Shown piece after piece: positions 34,066 to 45,700 of a DNA stretch of 64,000 bases. The stretch comes from Benincasa hispida. Lineage: Eukaryota; Streptophyta; Magnoliopsida; Cucurbitales; Cucurbitaceae. Both the position numbers and the translations under genes were made by a program. The notes beneath the pieces are model-generated. The model made no database searches. It was not told the origin of the DNA and was given only the letters and a program-made list of their open reading frames with translations. The stretch spans positions 47,688,263-47,752,262 of the forward strand of contig NC_052354.1 of the NCBI RefSeq assembly GCF_009727055.1, in the 5' to 3' direction. Every line of letters begins with the position of its first letter. The stretch's first letter is position 1.

Positions 34066-37000
34066 ATGAATGATTTTTTGTTAGTTGCCTCTAGTTTGAT
34101 CGATTACATACATTGGAAAGAGTTCGTTAAAACATATCTCGTGGTAAACGACCTTAAGTTTGTCATGTTTGAGGAGTGTCCTCAAGTCCCGACCCTTGAT
34201 GCACGCAAAATGTTCGTAATGCATATGAGTTGTGGATGAAGGCTAACTCGTTAGCCCGACTTCACATTTTGGCTAGCATACCTGATATATTGGCCAAAAG
34301 AGTTGAGAACATGGTCATTGCACGTAAGATCATGGACTCGTTGCAAGTATTATTTGAACGTCAGTTCTCACTTTTCGAGCACAAAGGAATGGATGACAAA
34401 GAAACCAGTACTGTCAGTTCCCAAAATAATCTCTAGTCTTTCTTGCATGTCAAGTGAGTAGAAGAGAAAGCAAGTGTTGCTGACTCTGGAAATGTTCATC
34501 GACGAGAATTGTTCTTTGAAATAGAACTTGGAGCTTATTTAGGTTCTGATATTGATCTCACTACTCTCCAAAAGAGGAAGAAGTTTAAAGACAGTAAATG
34601 TGATTTATTTTTCTTGGAGACGTGTTTGGTAGAGAATGATGATTCTGCCTGGATACTTGATTCAAGTGCTACTAACCACGCCAGTTCTTCTTACCAAGGA
34701 TTTAGTTCTTAACAAATGTTGCAATAGAGAGAGTTGACTCTTCGAGTCGGTAGTGGTGAGGTTGTTTCAACTGTTGCTGTAGGCAGGCTGAAGTTATTTT
34801 TGGACAAGAAACATTATCTATTTCTAGATAATGTTTTTATAGTTCCTCATATTAGGAACTTAATCTCGGTTTCTTGTCTCACTGAACAAGGTTATACCAT
34901 CTCTTTTTCTGAGAGTAAATTGTTTATTTTCAAGAATGGTATGGAGATTGGTTTTGGTTCAATAACTTCTATGTACTAAGTTCGATAGTCATAAAAGCCT
35001 TGCTTAATACTGAAATGTGCAGTACGACGACAACTGCAAAAAGACTAAAGGTTTCTCCTAAAGAAAACGCCCATCTTTACAATCTAAGGTTAGGTCACAT
35101 CAACCTTAATAGGATTGAGCAGTTGGTGAAATGTGGATTTCTAAAGAGTTTAGAAGGAAACTCCTTGTCGGTACGTGAATCATGCCTTGAAAGCAAGATG
35201 ACCAAATGACCTTTTACTGGAAAAGGTTATAGTGCCAAGGAAACCTTGGGGCTTATACATTCAGACCTTTGTGATCCGATGAGTGTTAGAACTCGAAGTG
35301 GGTATGAATATTTCATCTCTTTCATAGATGATTATTCAAGATACGGGTATCTATACCTAATGCAATGCAAGTCTGAAACCCTTAACAATTTCAAGGAGTA
35401 TAAGGCTGAAGTTTAAAAGTTGTTAGGTAAGAAGATAAAAACACTACGATCTGATCGGGGTGGAGAGTATATGAAATTTGAATTCCATAACTATATGATA
35501 GAACATGGAATTACGTCCTAACTCTCAGCCCCAGGTACACTTCAGTAGAATGGTGTATCAAAAAGGAGAAACAGAACCCTATTAGACGTGGTTCGATCTA
35601 TGATGAGTTATGTTCATCTTCCAGACTCGTTTTGGGGATTTGCAGTGGACACTGCATGTTACATTTTGAACAACTTTCCCTTAAAAAGTGTATCTAAAAC
35701 ATCTTTTGAGTTGTAGAGGGGCTGTAAAGGTAGTTTATGCCACTTCAGGATTTGGGGATGTCCGACCTACGTGCTTGTGGCTAACCCAAAGAAGTTGGAA
35801 CCGTGTTCGAAAGTTTGCCTCTTTGTAAGCTACACCAGGGAAACGAGGGGTGGATACTTCTATGATCCGAGAGAGAATAAAGTGTTTGTGTCAACAAATG
35901 TTATCTTCTTAGAAGAAGACTACATCAGAGATCATAAACCACGAAGCAAGCTTGTTTTACATGAGATTTCTAGTGAGACTACTGAGAGTTCAACAAGAGT
36001 TGTTGGATAGACTAATAGATCAATAAGAGTTGTTGATGTCGGTACATCTAGTCAACCATCTCAAGAGTTGAGACTGCCTCGACGTAGTGGGAGGGTTATA
36101 AATCCATTAGAATGCTACATGGGTTTGACTGAAGCCTAAAACATCATGTCTGATGATGGGGTCGAGGATCCATTGTCTTATAAACAAGCAATGATGATGT
36201 TGACAAGATGAGTAGATTAAATCCATGAACCAAAAGATGGAGTCTATGTACTTCAATAATGTCTGGGAACTTGTGGACCAGCCTGATGGGGTAAAACCTA
36301 TAGGGTGTAAGTGTATCTACGAGAGAAAACGAGGTGTAGATGGAAAGGTGCAGACCTTTAAGGCTAAACTCATGGAAAAAGGTTATACCCAGGTCGAGGG
36401 AGTGGACTATGAGGAAAGTTTCTCACCTGTCGTGATGTTGAAGTCTCCTGTCCATAGCCACATTTTATGATTATGAGATATGGAAAATGGACATCAAGAC
36501 TGCCTTTCTGAATGATCATCTTGAGGAGACCATCTATATGGCTCAATCAGAGGGGTTCATTGTTCCAGATCAAGAGCAAAGATTTTGCAACCTTAATAGG
36601 TCCATTTATAGCCTGAACCAAGCATCTAGATCGTGGAACATTAGATTTGACAGTGCGATCAAATTGTTTGGCTTTGTTCAGAATATTGATGAGCCTTATG
36701 TTTACATGAAAATCATCAATAGCTCAGTAGTTTTTCTGGTACTATATATGGATGACATCCTACTCATTGGGAATGATGTAGGTTTTCTTACTGACATTAA
36801 GAAGTGGCTAGCCACCCAATTCCAAATGAAAGATTTTGGAGAGGCGTAGTATGTTCTAGGGATCCAGATCATTCAAGATTGTAAGAACAAGAGATTAGTC
36901 TTGTCTTAGGCATCATACATTGATCAAATGTTGATCAGGTTTAGGATTCAGAATTCCAAGTGGGGTTTATTACCCTTCAGGTATGAATTTTTTTTTCTAA

Positions 37001-37722
37001 GGAACAATGTCCTAAGACATATCAAGAGGTTGAGGAGATGAGACGGATTCCCTACGCTTCGGCTGTTGGAAGCTTAATGTATGCAATGTTATGTACTAGA
37101 CCCGAAACTTGCTATGTAGTAGAGATTGTCAGTCATTATCAGTCCAATCCAGGATTAGATCACTGGACGGCAGTCAAAACGATCCTCAAGTATCTATGGA
37201 GAACGAGGGACTACATGCTCATGTATGGAGATAAGGACATGATCCTTACAGGATATATAGACTCTAACTTTCAGACTGATAAATATTCTTGGAAATCGAA
37301 ATTAGGGTCAACTGAATAGAGGGGCTGTAGTTTGGCGAAGCATCAAACAAGGATGCATCGTGGACTCCACTATGGAAGTTGAATACGTAGCCGCTTGTAA
37401 AGCTACTAAAGAAGTTGTTTGGCTTAGGATGTTCCTTACAAATTTGAATGTTGTTCCAAATATGTCTTTGTCGATCACTCTCTATTGTGATAACAGCGGG
37501 GCTGTGGCAAATTCAAAGGAACCTCGGAGTCATCGTAGAGGCAAAAATATTGAATGGAAGTATCATATGATCAAGGGGATTGTGCATCACGGTGATGTGA
37601 TAGTCACGAAGATCGCATCGGAGCACAACGTTGTTGATCCGTTTACAAAGACTCTCACGACTAGAGTGTTCGAGGGTCATCTGGAGAGTCTGGGTCTATG
37701 GGACATGCAACAACTTGTCTAG
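34066..37722 (+). pseudogene. Copia gag-pol pseudogene
   Basis: Starts ATG at 34066 (MNDFLLVASS...). Gag: the UBN2-type region, with a frameshift near 34220, continues as 34230-34436 (WMKANSLARLHILASIP...) and stops; the zinc-knuckle region is missing. Protease: WILDSSATNH at about 34650-34680, where the active-site DSG has become DSS. Integrase: LRLGHINLNRI histidine pair, CLESK remnant, DDYSRYGYLYL and LRSDRGGEYM blocks, with stops near 35208, 35416 and 35520. Link region: VFVSTNVIFLEEDY. RT: 36225-36470, then 36487-36849 with the YMDD active site (36745-36756). RNase H: 37038-37319 and 37360-37722, ending ...LGLWDMQQLV. At least eight stops or frameshifts; no autonomous function expected. 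Confidence 0.92.
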
Positions 37723-37820
37723 GACAAGTGAGAGATGATACTAGGTATAGAGTATGCCCTAGTTTATTGTATATTGTACTCGTTTTTTCATGTATTGTAC
37801 ATTAGTCTCTCGAGGCATTA

Positions 37821-37835
37821 GGACAAGTGGGAGAT
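37821..37835 (+). promoter_or_regulatory. Polypurine tract of copia element
   Basis: GGACAAGTGGGAGAT lies immediately before the 3' LTR (TGTTGGGATTGG at 37836). AAGTGGGAGATTGTTGG is the usual plus-strand priming junction of this plant copia group. Confidence 0.88.
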
Positions 37836-39243
37836 TGTTGGGATTGGTGTCCTAATTCACCCGGAGTCTCGTAGTTTTTAAACAGTTGTACACATTTTTA
37901 TTAATAAAATAAGAGTTATTTCATTTGCATATACTCATATCCAATAAACAAAGATCTGTGGTTATTTTATGTAAACTGAAGCAAGTATATGAGATATACA
38001 AGTGGATCATGCCTTAAGTAATAACTTAAATGATCTGTAGTATAAAGATAAAGGAGAGATACCTTATCTTGGTGACACTATGGATATGGCCCGCTTTTAG
38101 GGGATTTTTCTGATTGCGGAGCTGGGAACTCAGTTACACAAGATGAATTTCACTTCTTCCCTGAAAGCTGGGGTAAGTAGATAGATTGCTCTCTTAAGAG
38201 TTGATTTCGGGTAAACATAGTGGCCACATCCTCTCTTTGGAAGAGAGAACCCAGTCATATTAGAACTATGACTTATTATTCATTAGAGGAATCAATGGTA
38301 TTTAAGGAGTTTGATGTAACTATAAGGGAAAACGGTAAATTGGCTCAACTGTACTTACGAGCGATCTGTGAAGGGTTATCACACTATTGATTGGTTGATA
38401 TAGACACAAAAATATATCTGTAGTGAGAAGAGTGCAACTGTCGGTCTTTATTAGAGTGCCCAGCAGTTAACGGATGGTGAATCCCGTGACTAAATAGTTT
38501 AGTCAGTTATTCACGTACCGTTGGAGCTTCAAGCTACAGGTTCATAAGGTCTCTTTGGTAGCTCAATGGATTCAAGTTGAAAATCAGATTTTGGGGTTGA
38601 ATTGAAGTGTTCAAATTAACAAGAGGAAATTCAATTATATATGATATAATTGGTGTGATGTATGAGATATATCAAGTGGAGGAATTAATATAAATATGAT
38701 TTACATTAAGTAGCATAAAATAGAAAAAGAACTATGGTTTATATGTTTCATGAGATGAAACATTAAAACTATAGGTTATAGATATAATATGGTAAGTTGG
38801 TTATCATATTTATTATAATATATTAATTATATGATAATTAATTCTTTTTCTCTAATAACCAATTGAGTGGGCGGTTATTGGAAGTTTTATGGTAACCATG
38901 GGATAAATAGGAAACTTTTTTTCCTAAATTAAGAAGTTACTTCATTCGGAAAGTACTCACAGACAAGCTATCAAGTGAAAGAGTTTCACTAAACGATAGC
39001 ATTGAGATTGATCGAGTGTGCTAATCTTGGACAATTGTAGATTGATCGAGGGATTCATGAAGAATGGTTCTTCAAAGGTAGGCATCCTTTATCCCTTGAT
39101 CACCATATAGCATGTTGTAATTTCTATATATGTATAACCTATATGTTTCCATTTGATACTATAATTATTTATGTTCAATCTAAATGGAATTTGGAACGAT
39201 CTCTTCCTCTGCTTATGGAAATCCTCGTGTTTGATTTCCTTCA
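37836..39243 (+). repeat. 3' LTR of full-length copia element
   Basis: 1408 bp, TG...CA, followed by the TTATA duplication. Compared with the 5' LTR it lacks the segment containing CGATCG motifs (junction near 39003) and a segment after GGCCCGCTTTTAG (near 38098). It keeps the GGGATTTTTCTGATTGCGGA segment that the 5' LTR lost. Confidence 0.9.
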
Positions 39244-39248
39244 TTATA

Positions 39249-39477
39249 TAATTCAAATTTTCAGAGTTTGTAAGGAGTTATATTCTTCAGATCTTTAGAG
39301 CTTAAGCGGAGCAATATTATTCAAATCTTTAGAGTTTCAATCTTTAAAATGTCAGATCTTCATAGAGCTTTTGGCTTTCAGTTCTTCCAAACCCTTTACT
39401 TCTTCTCTTCCCACATAAAGGGATAAGGCCCTCTATTTATAGAGATTTTTATGGACCTTACATGGGTTTGGTGTCAC
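39249..39477 (-). repeat. Gypsy LTR fragment, right part
   Basis: Continuation of 26900-27708 after the copia insertion: the same GTTATATTCTTCAGATCTTT-type repeats, then CCCTTTACTTCTTCTC and CTCTATTTATAGAG (minus-strand TATA). It is cut at 39477 by another copia LTR and does not obviously resume further right. Confidence 0.7.
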
Positions 39478-41126
39478 TGTTGGGGATGATGCCCTTAACT
39501 CTCGTTGGGTCCTGTAGTTTGTAAACACCTGTATTGAACAAATACTTGTTATGTAATAATATGTGATATTTTCTTCATTGTTGTCTATGAAATATGGGAT
39601 GTTTTACTTGCTTTACCACAAACCAATAAACTAAGATCTCTGGTTGTCGTTGTAACTTAAGCATGTATGTGGAGACATACAGGTGGATCATGCCTTAAGT
39701 GATAACCAAAATGGTCTGTAGTATATGGATATAGAAGAGAAACCTTATCCTGATAACACTACGGATGCAGCCTGCTTTGCAGATTGTTATAAGTGTTGTG
39801 ACGTGCTATAGATGGTCTTATCCTGATCATTCATGTGGAGACATGCAAGTGGGGGTGTCTTATACAAAAGAGTTTGTATAAGACTGGACAACGAAGTGTA
39901 TAGTCTCATTATATAACGTCGTTCATGACAGAGACTTCACTACACTAGGATGACTATAGGTAACATGACCTTAATCCTGAGTGAGTTGGGAACTCCTACC
40001 TTTGAGGGCGGTCCTTTGATTTGCATGGATGTGAGTGACTAGATTACCGACTCAAACCTACCACTTTGGGGACTCGTCTGATTTGGGAGCTGAGAACTCA
40101 GCTACACAAGATGGAATTCACTTCTTCCCCGAAACAGGGGTAAGTAGATAGTTTGCACCCTTAAGAGCTGATTCCGGGGCTTGAGCGATGTGGCGCCACA
40201 CACCTTCTTATGGCTTGAGTGGTATCCACTCATAGTAGGACTATGAGATATTGTTCATTAGAGGACCAGTGGTACTTCTGTCTCTTATACACATCTAGAT
40301 GTGTATAAGAGACAGATATAATATGATAAGTAAGTTATTATATTTATTTATAATTAAACAATTATGATATAATTGTTGGTGCTTTTCTCCATAATCGTAC
40401 GTGAAAGTGGGAGGTTGCATTCAGTTTTCATAACTAAAGAATAAAATCAAAATAGTTTTCATTTTGCTCAGGAATCGGATAATCGCTTCACAAATTGTAA
40501 CTCGTTTAGCTAGCGAGAGCCTACTTGATAGCTCAAGTTTTCTCAAACGATCGTGTACACACGCTGATCGTATAGCTTTTATTAAACGATCGTGCGCGAG
40601 AGCGAGATTCTCTAAACGATCATACCCGATTACCTAAATGATTATGCACCTTTTATAAATGATCAAGCACCCATCTATATGATAGACACAACACCTCTCC
40701 CACTTGCTTGGTCGTTAAATATGATCGTGTTTCCTCCTTCCCTCTACCAAATCCAACAGAGCCCACATCTTCTGGATTCTCACTCCGAGAATACCAAGGT
40801 TACTGAGTGGTGGTGTTAAAGTTGCTGCTTGTTCGTGTAGAAGACCGTTCGTTGGTTGAGCGACAACAAGATTTGGTAGACGATTGGCTTGGTGTTGCAG
40901 CGACAGGGAGAGGGGCTGATCTTGATGAAAGCGAGAGATAAAGAGAAGAAAAGTTTTTCAAAGGTGAGTCTCTTGTTCTTTTGTATTTACTCTATTGAAA
41001 GAATGCTGTAATTTATTCTGTGATGCATAACTTATATGTATGTTTGTGAATGTTATATTTCTGTCAAAATGAATTTGGAACGATCTTGCTTCCGCTCATA
41101 GGTACTTTTTTATAAGAGTTCCTTCA
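39478..41126 (+). repeat. Family-A LTR with assembly artefact
   Basis: TGTTGGGGATGATGCCC to CCTTCA, 1649 bp including 38 bp of adapter. Compared with 8678-9190 of the LTR at 5993-9941, about 500 bp of LTR are missing exactly at the adapter. Adding them would give about 2.1 kb, matching the roughly 2.06 kb estimated for the 5993-9941 LTR. Confidence 0.85.
40278..40315. other. Tn5 mosaic-end palindrome (mate-pair junction adapter)
   Basis: CTGTCTCTTATACACATCT (40278-40296) is followed directly by its perfect reverse complement (40297-40315). This 19-bp sequence is the synthetic hyperactive Tn5 mosaic end; two back to back form the Nextera mate-pair circularisation junction. It has no counterpart in sister LTRs. 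It is a library artefact, not plant DNA. Confidence 0.97.
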
Positions 41127-41127
41127 A

Positions 41128-41140
41128 TTGGTATTAGAGC
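41128..41140 (+). promoter_or_regulatory. Primer binding site (initiator tRNA-Met type)
   Basis: TTGGTATTAGAGC right after the LTR end CCTTCA; one transition from the consensus TGGTATCAGAGC. Confidence 0.88.
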
Positions 41141-41840
41141 TAGGTTCTGATATTCCAAATCTATTGTTGTATAGAATAGCATTTACACTCTGTGGGTACA
41201 ACATGTCTACATTATGTTTAAATGTTAAATAGTTTTGTGGATGTTGATTAATGGAGTTTTCTGGGATGATGCCTCTGTTTATTTAATTCTTTTACATTCA
41301 AGTTAATTGTAAGGGTCCCTGTGTTTTGGGGCATATTAACTTGCTATCGAGTCTGTAATTCAAAGAATTTGAGTTAGTTTGAGTTGCTCTTTATGAGGCT
41401 TCAAGGCAAGGAGTTGCACTGTACTTCGAGGATGAAGACGACCAAGCGTTGTTCAGGTCGATTAAACGATAGGGTAAGCGATCACAGAGTAAATTTTTAC
41501 TTAAGTGTTTGTTCTACGATCGTCTAGATGTTTGTGCTTCACAACAACGTCGTCATCTAAACGATCGTTTAGATTTGCGTGTTTGAATTTGGTGCGCTAA
41601 ACGATCGGGTGTCTCATGCTTCATCGCATTGTAAATGGTTCTCGATCGTAGCTAAACGATTGTGGTTACTTGGCTAGTTTACTAAACGATCAGAGAGCTT
41701 CGCCCGGACGGTTCAAGACCCAGTTCGCCTGTGAACTGGTTTGCTCGATGGAGTTATGTAATAAATAGAATTTTATTTTCGATTTTGAGGCTGATCATCT
41801 CGACCCATTAGTCTTTGGTGAATGTACATAAGATGTATGT

Positions 41841-42585
41841 TTGATTATATGTCATATGATATGTTTGATACATGAATTAAAATTTTATATATATAAAATA
41901 TTTAAATCTTATTTTAATTCATGTATGTTTGATACATAACCTCATATTTTAATTTCATGTCAAAATTGTCATTAAACTAAAAGAACTTAAAGTGATAGTG
42001 TGACAAGTGATAGTAAATTTAATTATATTAAACAATAAAAGTAAAATAATCGCTCAAAAATAAATGTTTTGAAAGTTACTATCAAACAATCCCCAAAGTG
42101 ATTAAATCCCAAAGTCAACGGTATTCAGGAATTTAGTTTAAAAGCTTCACAAAAATATATTAAAATGAGTACATTAACTTTTAATTGTAAATTTACTTCC
42201 AACTTTAAAATTTTCTAATAAACATCTAAACTGTTCTTGAGACATATATATTTTTTCTAAAAAAATTAATTGATATATTATATTTTAATTTTAATTTATA
42301 CATATTTAAATGAAATTTAAAATTTTATTTGTGTTGTAGATCCATAAATTTTAAAAATTATCGAATAATTAATGACATAATACTTTATTATACACAAAAA
42401 TTGAAAATTCAGTATTTTTTTCACAAAAAATTGAAAGTTTATGATTTAATACACATAAATTAAGAGTTTAAGGTTACACTTTTTTAAGTTCATAAATCAA
42501 ACAATTACTAATTTTGCTGCTCTAAAGTGAGTGAAAATGTGTACTATGATGTTTGATTAATGAAGCTATGTTCAAATAACGTTGT
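41841..42585. other. AT-rich intergenic DNA with a hairpin
   Basis: No gene seen. A dyad near 41867-41930 pairs CATGAATTAAAA with TTTTAATTCATG across an AT-rich loop. The remainder is low-complexity. The ORF at 42522-42716 is a shadow frame of the adjacent pseudogene. Confidence 0.55.
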
Positions 42586-43006
42586 TTAAAGTAGAATCCG
42601 AACATATTTGAATCCATTATCATTATAATAGAGCAAATTTGAAAGCAATGTCTCACCAATACCAAATATCCGAGCATCCATTTCATCGCTCTCAGCAACC
42701 TTGACTGATCTGGCAAAGGTCAACGAGAAAGATCCGACGATGGATCTAGAGTTAGAAACATAGCGACCTTCATTCAAGTAGTCTTGGGCAAACTCAATGT
42801 AAGGTTGGGGAATCGATTTCTATGATATGGCGTCGTTGACTTCAATCGAAAACTTCCAGCTCTCGCATTTTAAATCATCGTTTGGCCCGAGGATGTTTTC
42901 TTCTAGATACATTTTGATGATATCCGTGGAAGAGACAGTGGTAGCCAGAGCGAGAACAAGAAAAAAGAAAAAGAAGAGAGAAGAGTTGAGGTTGGAGAAG
43001 CCATGG
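42586..43006 (-). pseudogene. Acid phosphatase (HAD class IIIB, VSP-like) pseudogene fragment
   Basis: The minus-strand reading gives a hydrophobic signal-peptide-like start (SNLNSSLFFFFFLVLALATT), then DIIKMYLEENILGPNDDLKC, ESWKFSIEVNDA, IPQPYIEFAQDYLNEGRYVS and SLTFARSVKVAESDEMDARI, the N-terminal half of plant acid phosphatase 1/vegetative storage-type proteins. Defects: the ATG at 43002-43004 is one base out of frame with the rest; there is an in-frame TAG at 42820-42822; and the catalytic DIDET motif reads GIGET (about 42650-42665), losing both aspartates needed for phosphoryl transfer. The reading ends at LLYYNDNGF..., so the C-terminal half is absent. The family assignment is from memory of the conserved motif order. 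Confidence 0.75.
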
Positions 43007-44401
43007 CTGGAAAGTTGACGAGCTTTGTTGAAGGAAAAGGGTGGATTTATAATGTTACTTTCTTTGTTTATTCATCCTTTAAAAATGTCAACTACAATAA
43101 ATTTTTTATTTTAACACGTGACCAGATGTTTTGGGAATCTCAAATAATCTCTTTTTGATAATTCACTTTTCAATAATTTCTTAGTTTTTTTAATACAATT
43201 GTGATATGGAATTTGAACTATAGACCTCAAGGTCTTGTGTTTTTGGCACTAATGGAATTCAATCAATGGTTTTAAGTTTCTTAAGACCTATTTAGGTTAC
43301 TCAAATTTCGAGTAAAAAAAAAAAAAAAGGTATGAACAATCGTTTAATCTAGATCTGTTTGACTTTGGCCTTATACAAGATAGTCTAGCACCTCCGAAAC
43401 TAGTCCAGTCCCCTTTAGGATCCTTTTTTGATTTATGATGATACATCTACTCTATATAATTGGGGTAGATAGGAGTTAATCCATAATGGAAGATATCAAT
43501 TTGAATATCTACCCGAAATCTGTATACCAATTAACTTATTATGTTATTTTTGTGTCGTTTGGTCATTAAACTTGTGAAATCACAAATTTATTTTCTAAAC
43601 TTTCAAAACTTTTAAAAATTCACGAGTCTAATAATATGCACAAAAATGAAATTTTAGAATTTTCCATTATAAAATTCAAGTTTAGGTTTAATAATTTAAT
43701 TCACTTTTTAAAAAATTGAATTTTTGTTTATCATAGATTTACTAGAAAAAAAAATGAATTTCTTCTAGATCATAAAGACATTTTTTTTTCAAGAATGAAA
43801 TATAGCCTTTTTTTAAAAAAAAAAAATCGAAAAAAAGCCTTTTATTATTATTTTCTTACAAAAGAAGAATAATGTAACTTCAAGTATATATTTTAACGTG
43901 GTGCATTGTATGCTTCAAAAAAAATGGTGCATTGTATTTTTTTTTCATTTTTTTTCTTTAAGTTCAATAAATTTGAGTGTGAAAATTAAAACATCTATAT
44001 TTTTGTTATCTTAAAAAACAAATTTTCTTTGAATCATAATATGATTTAAGTTGTTAACTAATTGGTGGTCCCCGAATTTGTAAAAAGAAAAAAGAAAAAT
44101 CTCAACAAAGGGCAAAAGTCCACAGTTCTTTAGCCTCTTCAGAAATACATTGAAGAAATAAAATGAAAAACACGTCAATAAATACAGAAAAGAGAACAAC
44201 GTCTGGAACACAACATCTTGAATTATCATCCAACCTCATCTTCGAACAACATCCTACAATAAAATAAAAACATTCAAATGTCATAATCTTTTATAGACGA
44301 ACGATTATAACTAAATGAACACACCCCCACAACACGTTCAAGCTTCATAAACATCCATAAACATAAAAAAACTCCAAGTTTAACAGCAGAACGAGTAAAA
44401 C
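43007..44401. other. AT-rich intergenic DNA
   Basis: Homopolymer A/T runs and no recognised gene. Minus ORFs 44011-44229 and 44102-44284 are low-complexity phenylalanine/leucine-rich frames. The left end of the CACTA element should lie somewhere here or just right of it, but no CACTACAAGAAA end was found. Confidence 0.5.
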
Positions 44402-45545
44402 GAGTCTAATCAAAATCTACTCACCCTCCACGACATTCCCGACGCTCATAAACATTAAAAAAAAACATGAAAACTTACAAGTTCAACTCTAAAACGATTA
44501 TAACCAAATTCTACCCACCCTACTACATACTCAAACTTCATAAACAAGAACGAACACACATAAAACTCAAACTTTCTCCCCAAAACAATCTAAACCAAAC
44601 TCGACCCACCCCCCACAACATATTTGAACATCATAAACATTCATAAACACACAAAAACTTCAAGTTCAACGAAAAAACGAGCAAAACGAGTATAATCAAA
44701 CTCTACCCACCCCCCACGACAAACATGAAACTTCTCATAAATATCAAAAAACATACAAAAACCTACAAATTCAACTCCAAAATGATTATTACCGAACTCT
44801 ACCCACCCCTACAACATATTCAAACTTCATAAACAAGAACGAACACACATAAAACTCAAACTTTCTCCACAAAACAATCTAAACAAAACTCGACCCACCC
44901 CCCACAACATGTTCAAACTTCATAAATATCCATAAACACACAAAAAACTCCAAGTTCAATGATAAAACGAGCAAAATGAGTATAATCAAACTCTATCCAC
45001 CCCCCATGCAAACATGAAACTTCTCATAAACATCAAAAAACATGCAAACAATTCAACTTCAAAACAATTATAACCGAACTCTACCCACCCCCACAACATA
45101 TTCAAACTTTATAAACAAGAACGAACACACAAAAAACTCAAACTTTCTCCCCAAAACAATCTAAACCAAACTTGACCCACCCCTCACAACACGTTCAGAC
45201 TTCATAAACATCCATAAACACACACAAACTCCAAGTTCAACAACAAAACGAGCAAAATGAGTATAATCAAACTCTACCCACCCCCCACGACAAACGTAAA
45301 ACTTCTCATAAACATCAAAAAACACACAAAAACCTACAAATTCAAGTCCAAAAGATTATAACCGAACTCTACCCACCCCCACAACATATTCAAACTTCAT
45401 AAACAAGAATGAACACACATAGAACTCAATTTTTTACCCAAAACAATCTAAACTAAACTCGACCCACCCCCCACAATACGTTCAAACTTCATAAACATCT
45501 ATAAACACACGAAAACTCTAAATTCGACCCACCCCCCACACACAA
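44402..45545. repeat. Higher-order tandem repeat, ~286-bp units with sub-repeats
   Basis: The landmark GAGT(A/C)TAATCAAA starts near 44402, 44688, 44978 and 45259 (steps 286, 290, 281). Each unit holds three to four related sub-repeats built on CCCACCCCCCACAACA + TTCAAACTTCATAAACA, with ATAAACACACAAAAA and AACTCCAAGTTCAA segments. G is almost confined to GAC/GAG, so the strand is strongly C-rich over G. Probably the 3' subterminal repeat of the CACTA element. Confidence 0.88.
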
Positions 45546-45700
45546 TAACGACAAAAAAATACATCAAAATCCAGTTTGGCTACCATAACTGCAAGATAGC
45601 CAACAAGTCTTTATCATAAAGCTATTAAGACATAACTACTTTGCTACCATAACTGCAGGATAACAACATATTAGACAACTGAATAATGAAGTAATCATAC

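Larger units (their letters stand above)
27709..39243 (+). mobile_element. Full-length Ty1/copia element with nested solo LTR
   Basis: Both ends are resolved: TGTTGGAATTGG at 27709, CCTTCA at 39243, flanked by identical TTATA at 27704-27708 and 39244-39248. Order: 5' LTR (interrupted), leader, gag, protease, integrase, RT, RNase H, polypurine tract, 3' LTR. It inserted in a gypsy LTR. The polyprotein has many stops and a gag deletion, so the copy is inactive. The two LTRs carry different large deletions, so it is not recent. Confidence 0.92.
39478..41840 (+). mobile_element. Truncated copia element: LTR, primer site and partial leader
   Basis: Family-A LTR (39478-41126), primer site, and about 0.7 kb of leader with CGATCG motifs (about 41460-41700) up to a GACCCAGTTCGCCTG segment near 41730, matching 32343-32360 of the full-length element. 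No gag-pol and no second LTR follow; sequence beyond about 41840 is unrelated AT-rich DNA. The LTR contains a sequencing-adapter artefact at 40278-40315, so the assembly here is not reliable. Confidence 0.8.

Noticed and set aside
40278..40315. Natural transposon insertion or IS-type inverted repeat
   Set aside because: The sequence equals the engineered Tn5 mosaic end exactly, in the back-to-back adapter form, with no transposon body and missing LTR at the join.
43800..44300. Hydrophobic minus-strand ORFs resembling small membrane proteins
   Set aside because: They derive from poly-A/T tracts; Phe/Leu richness is a composition effect.
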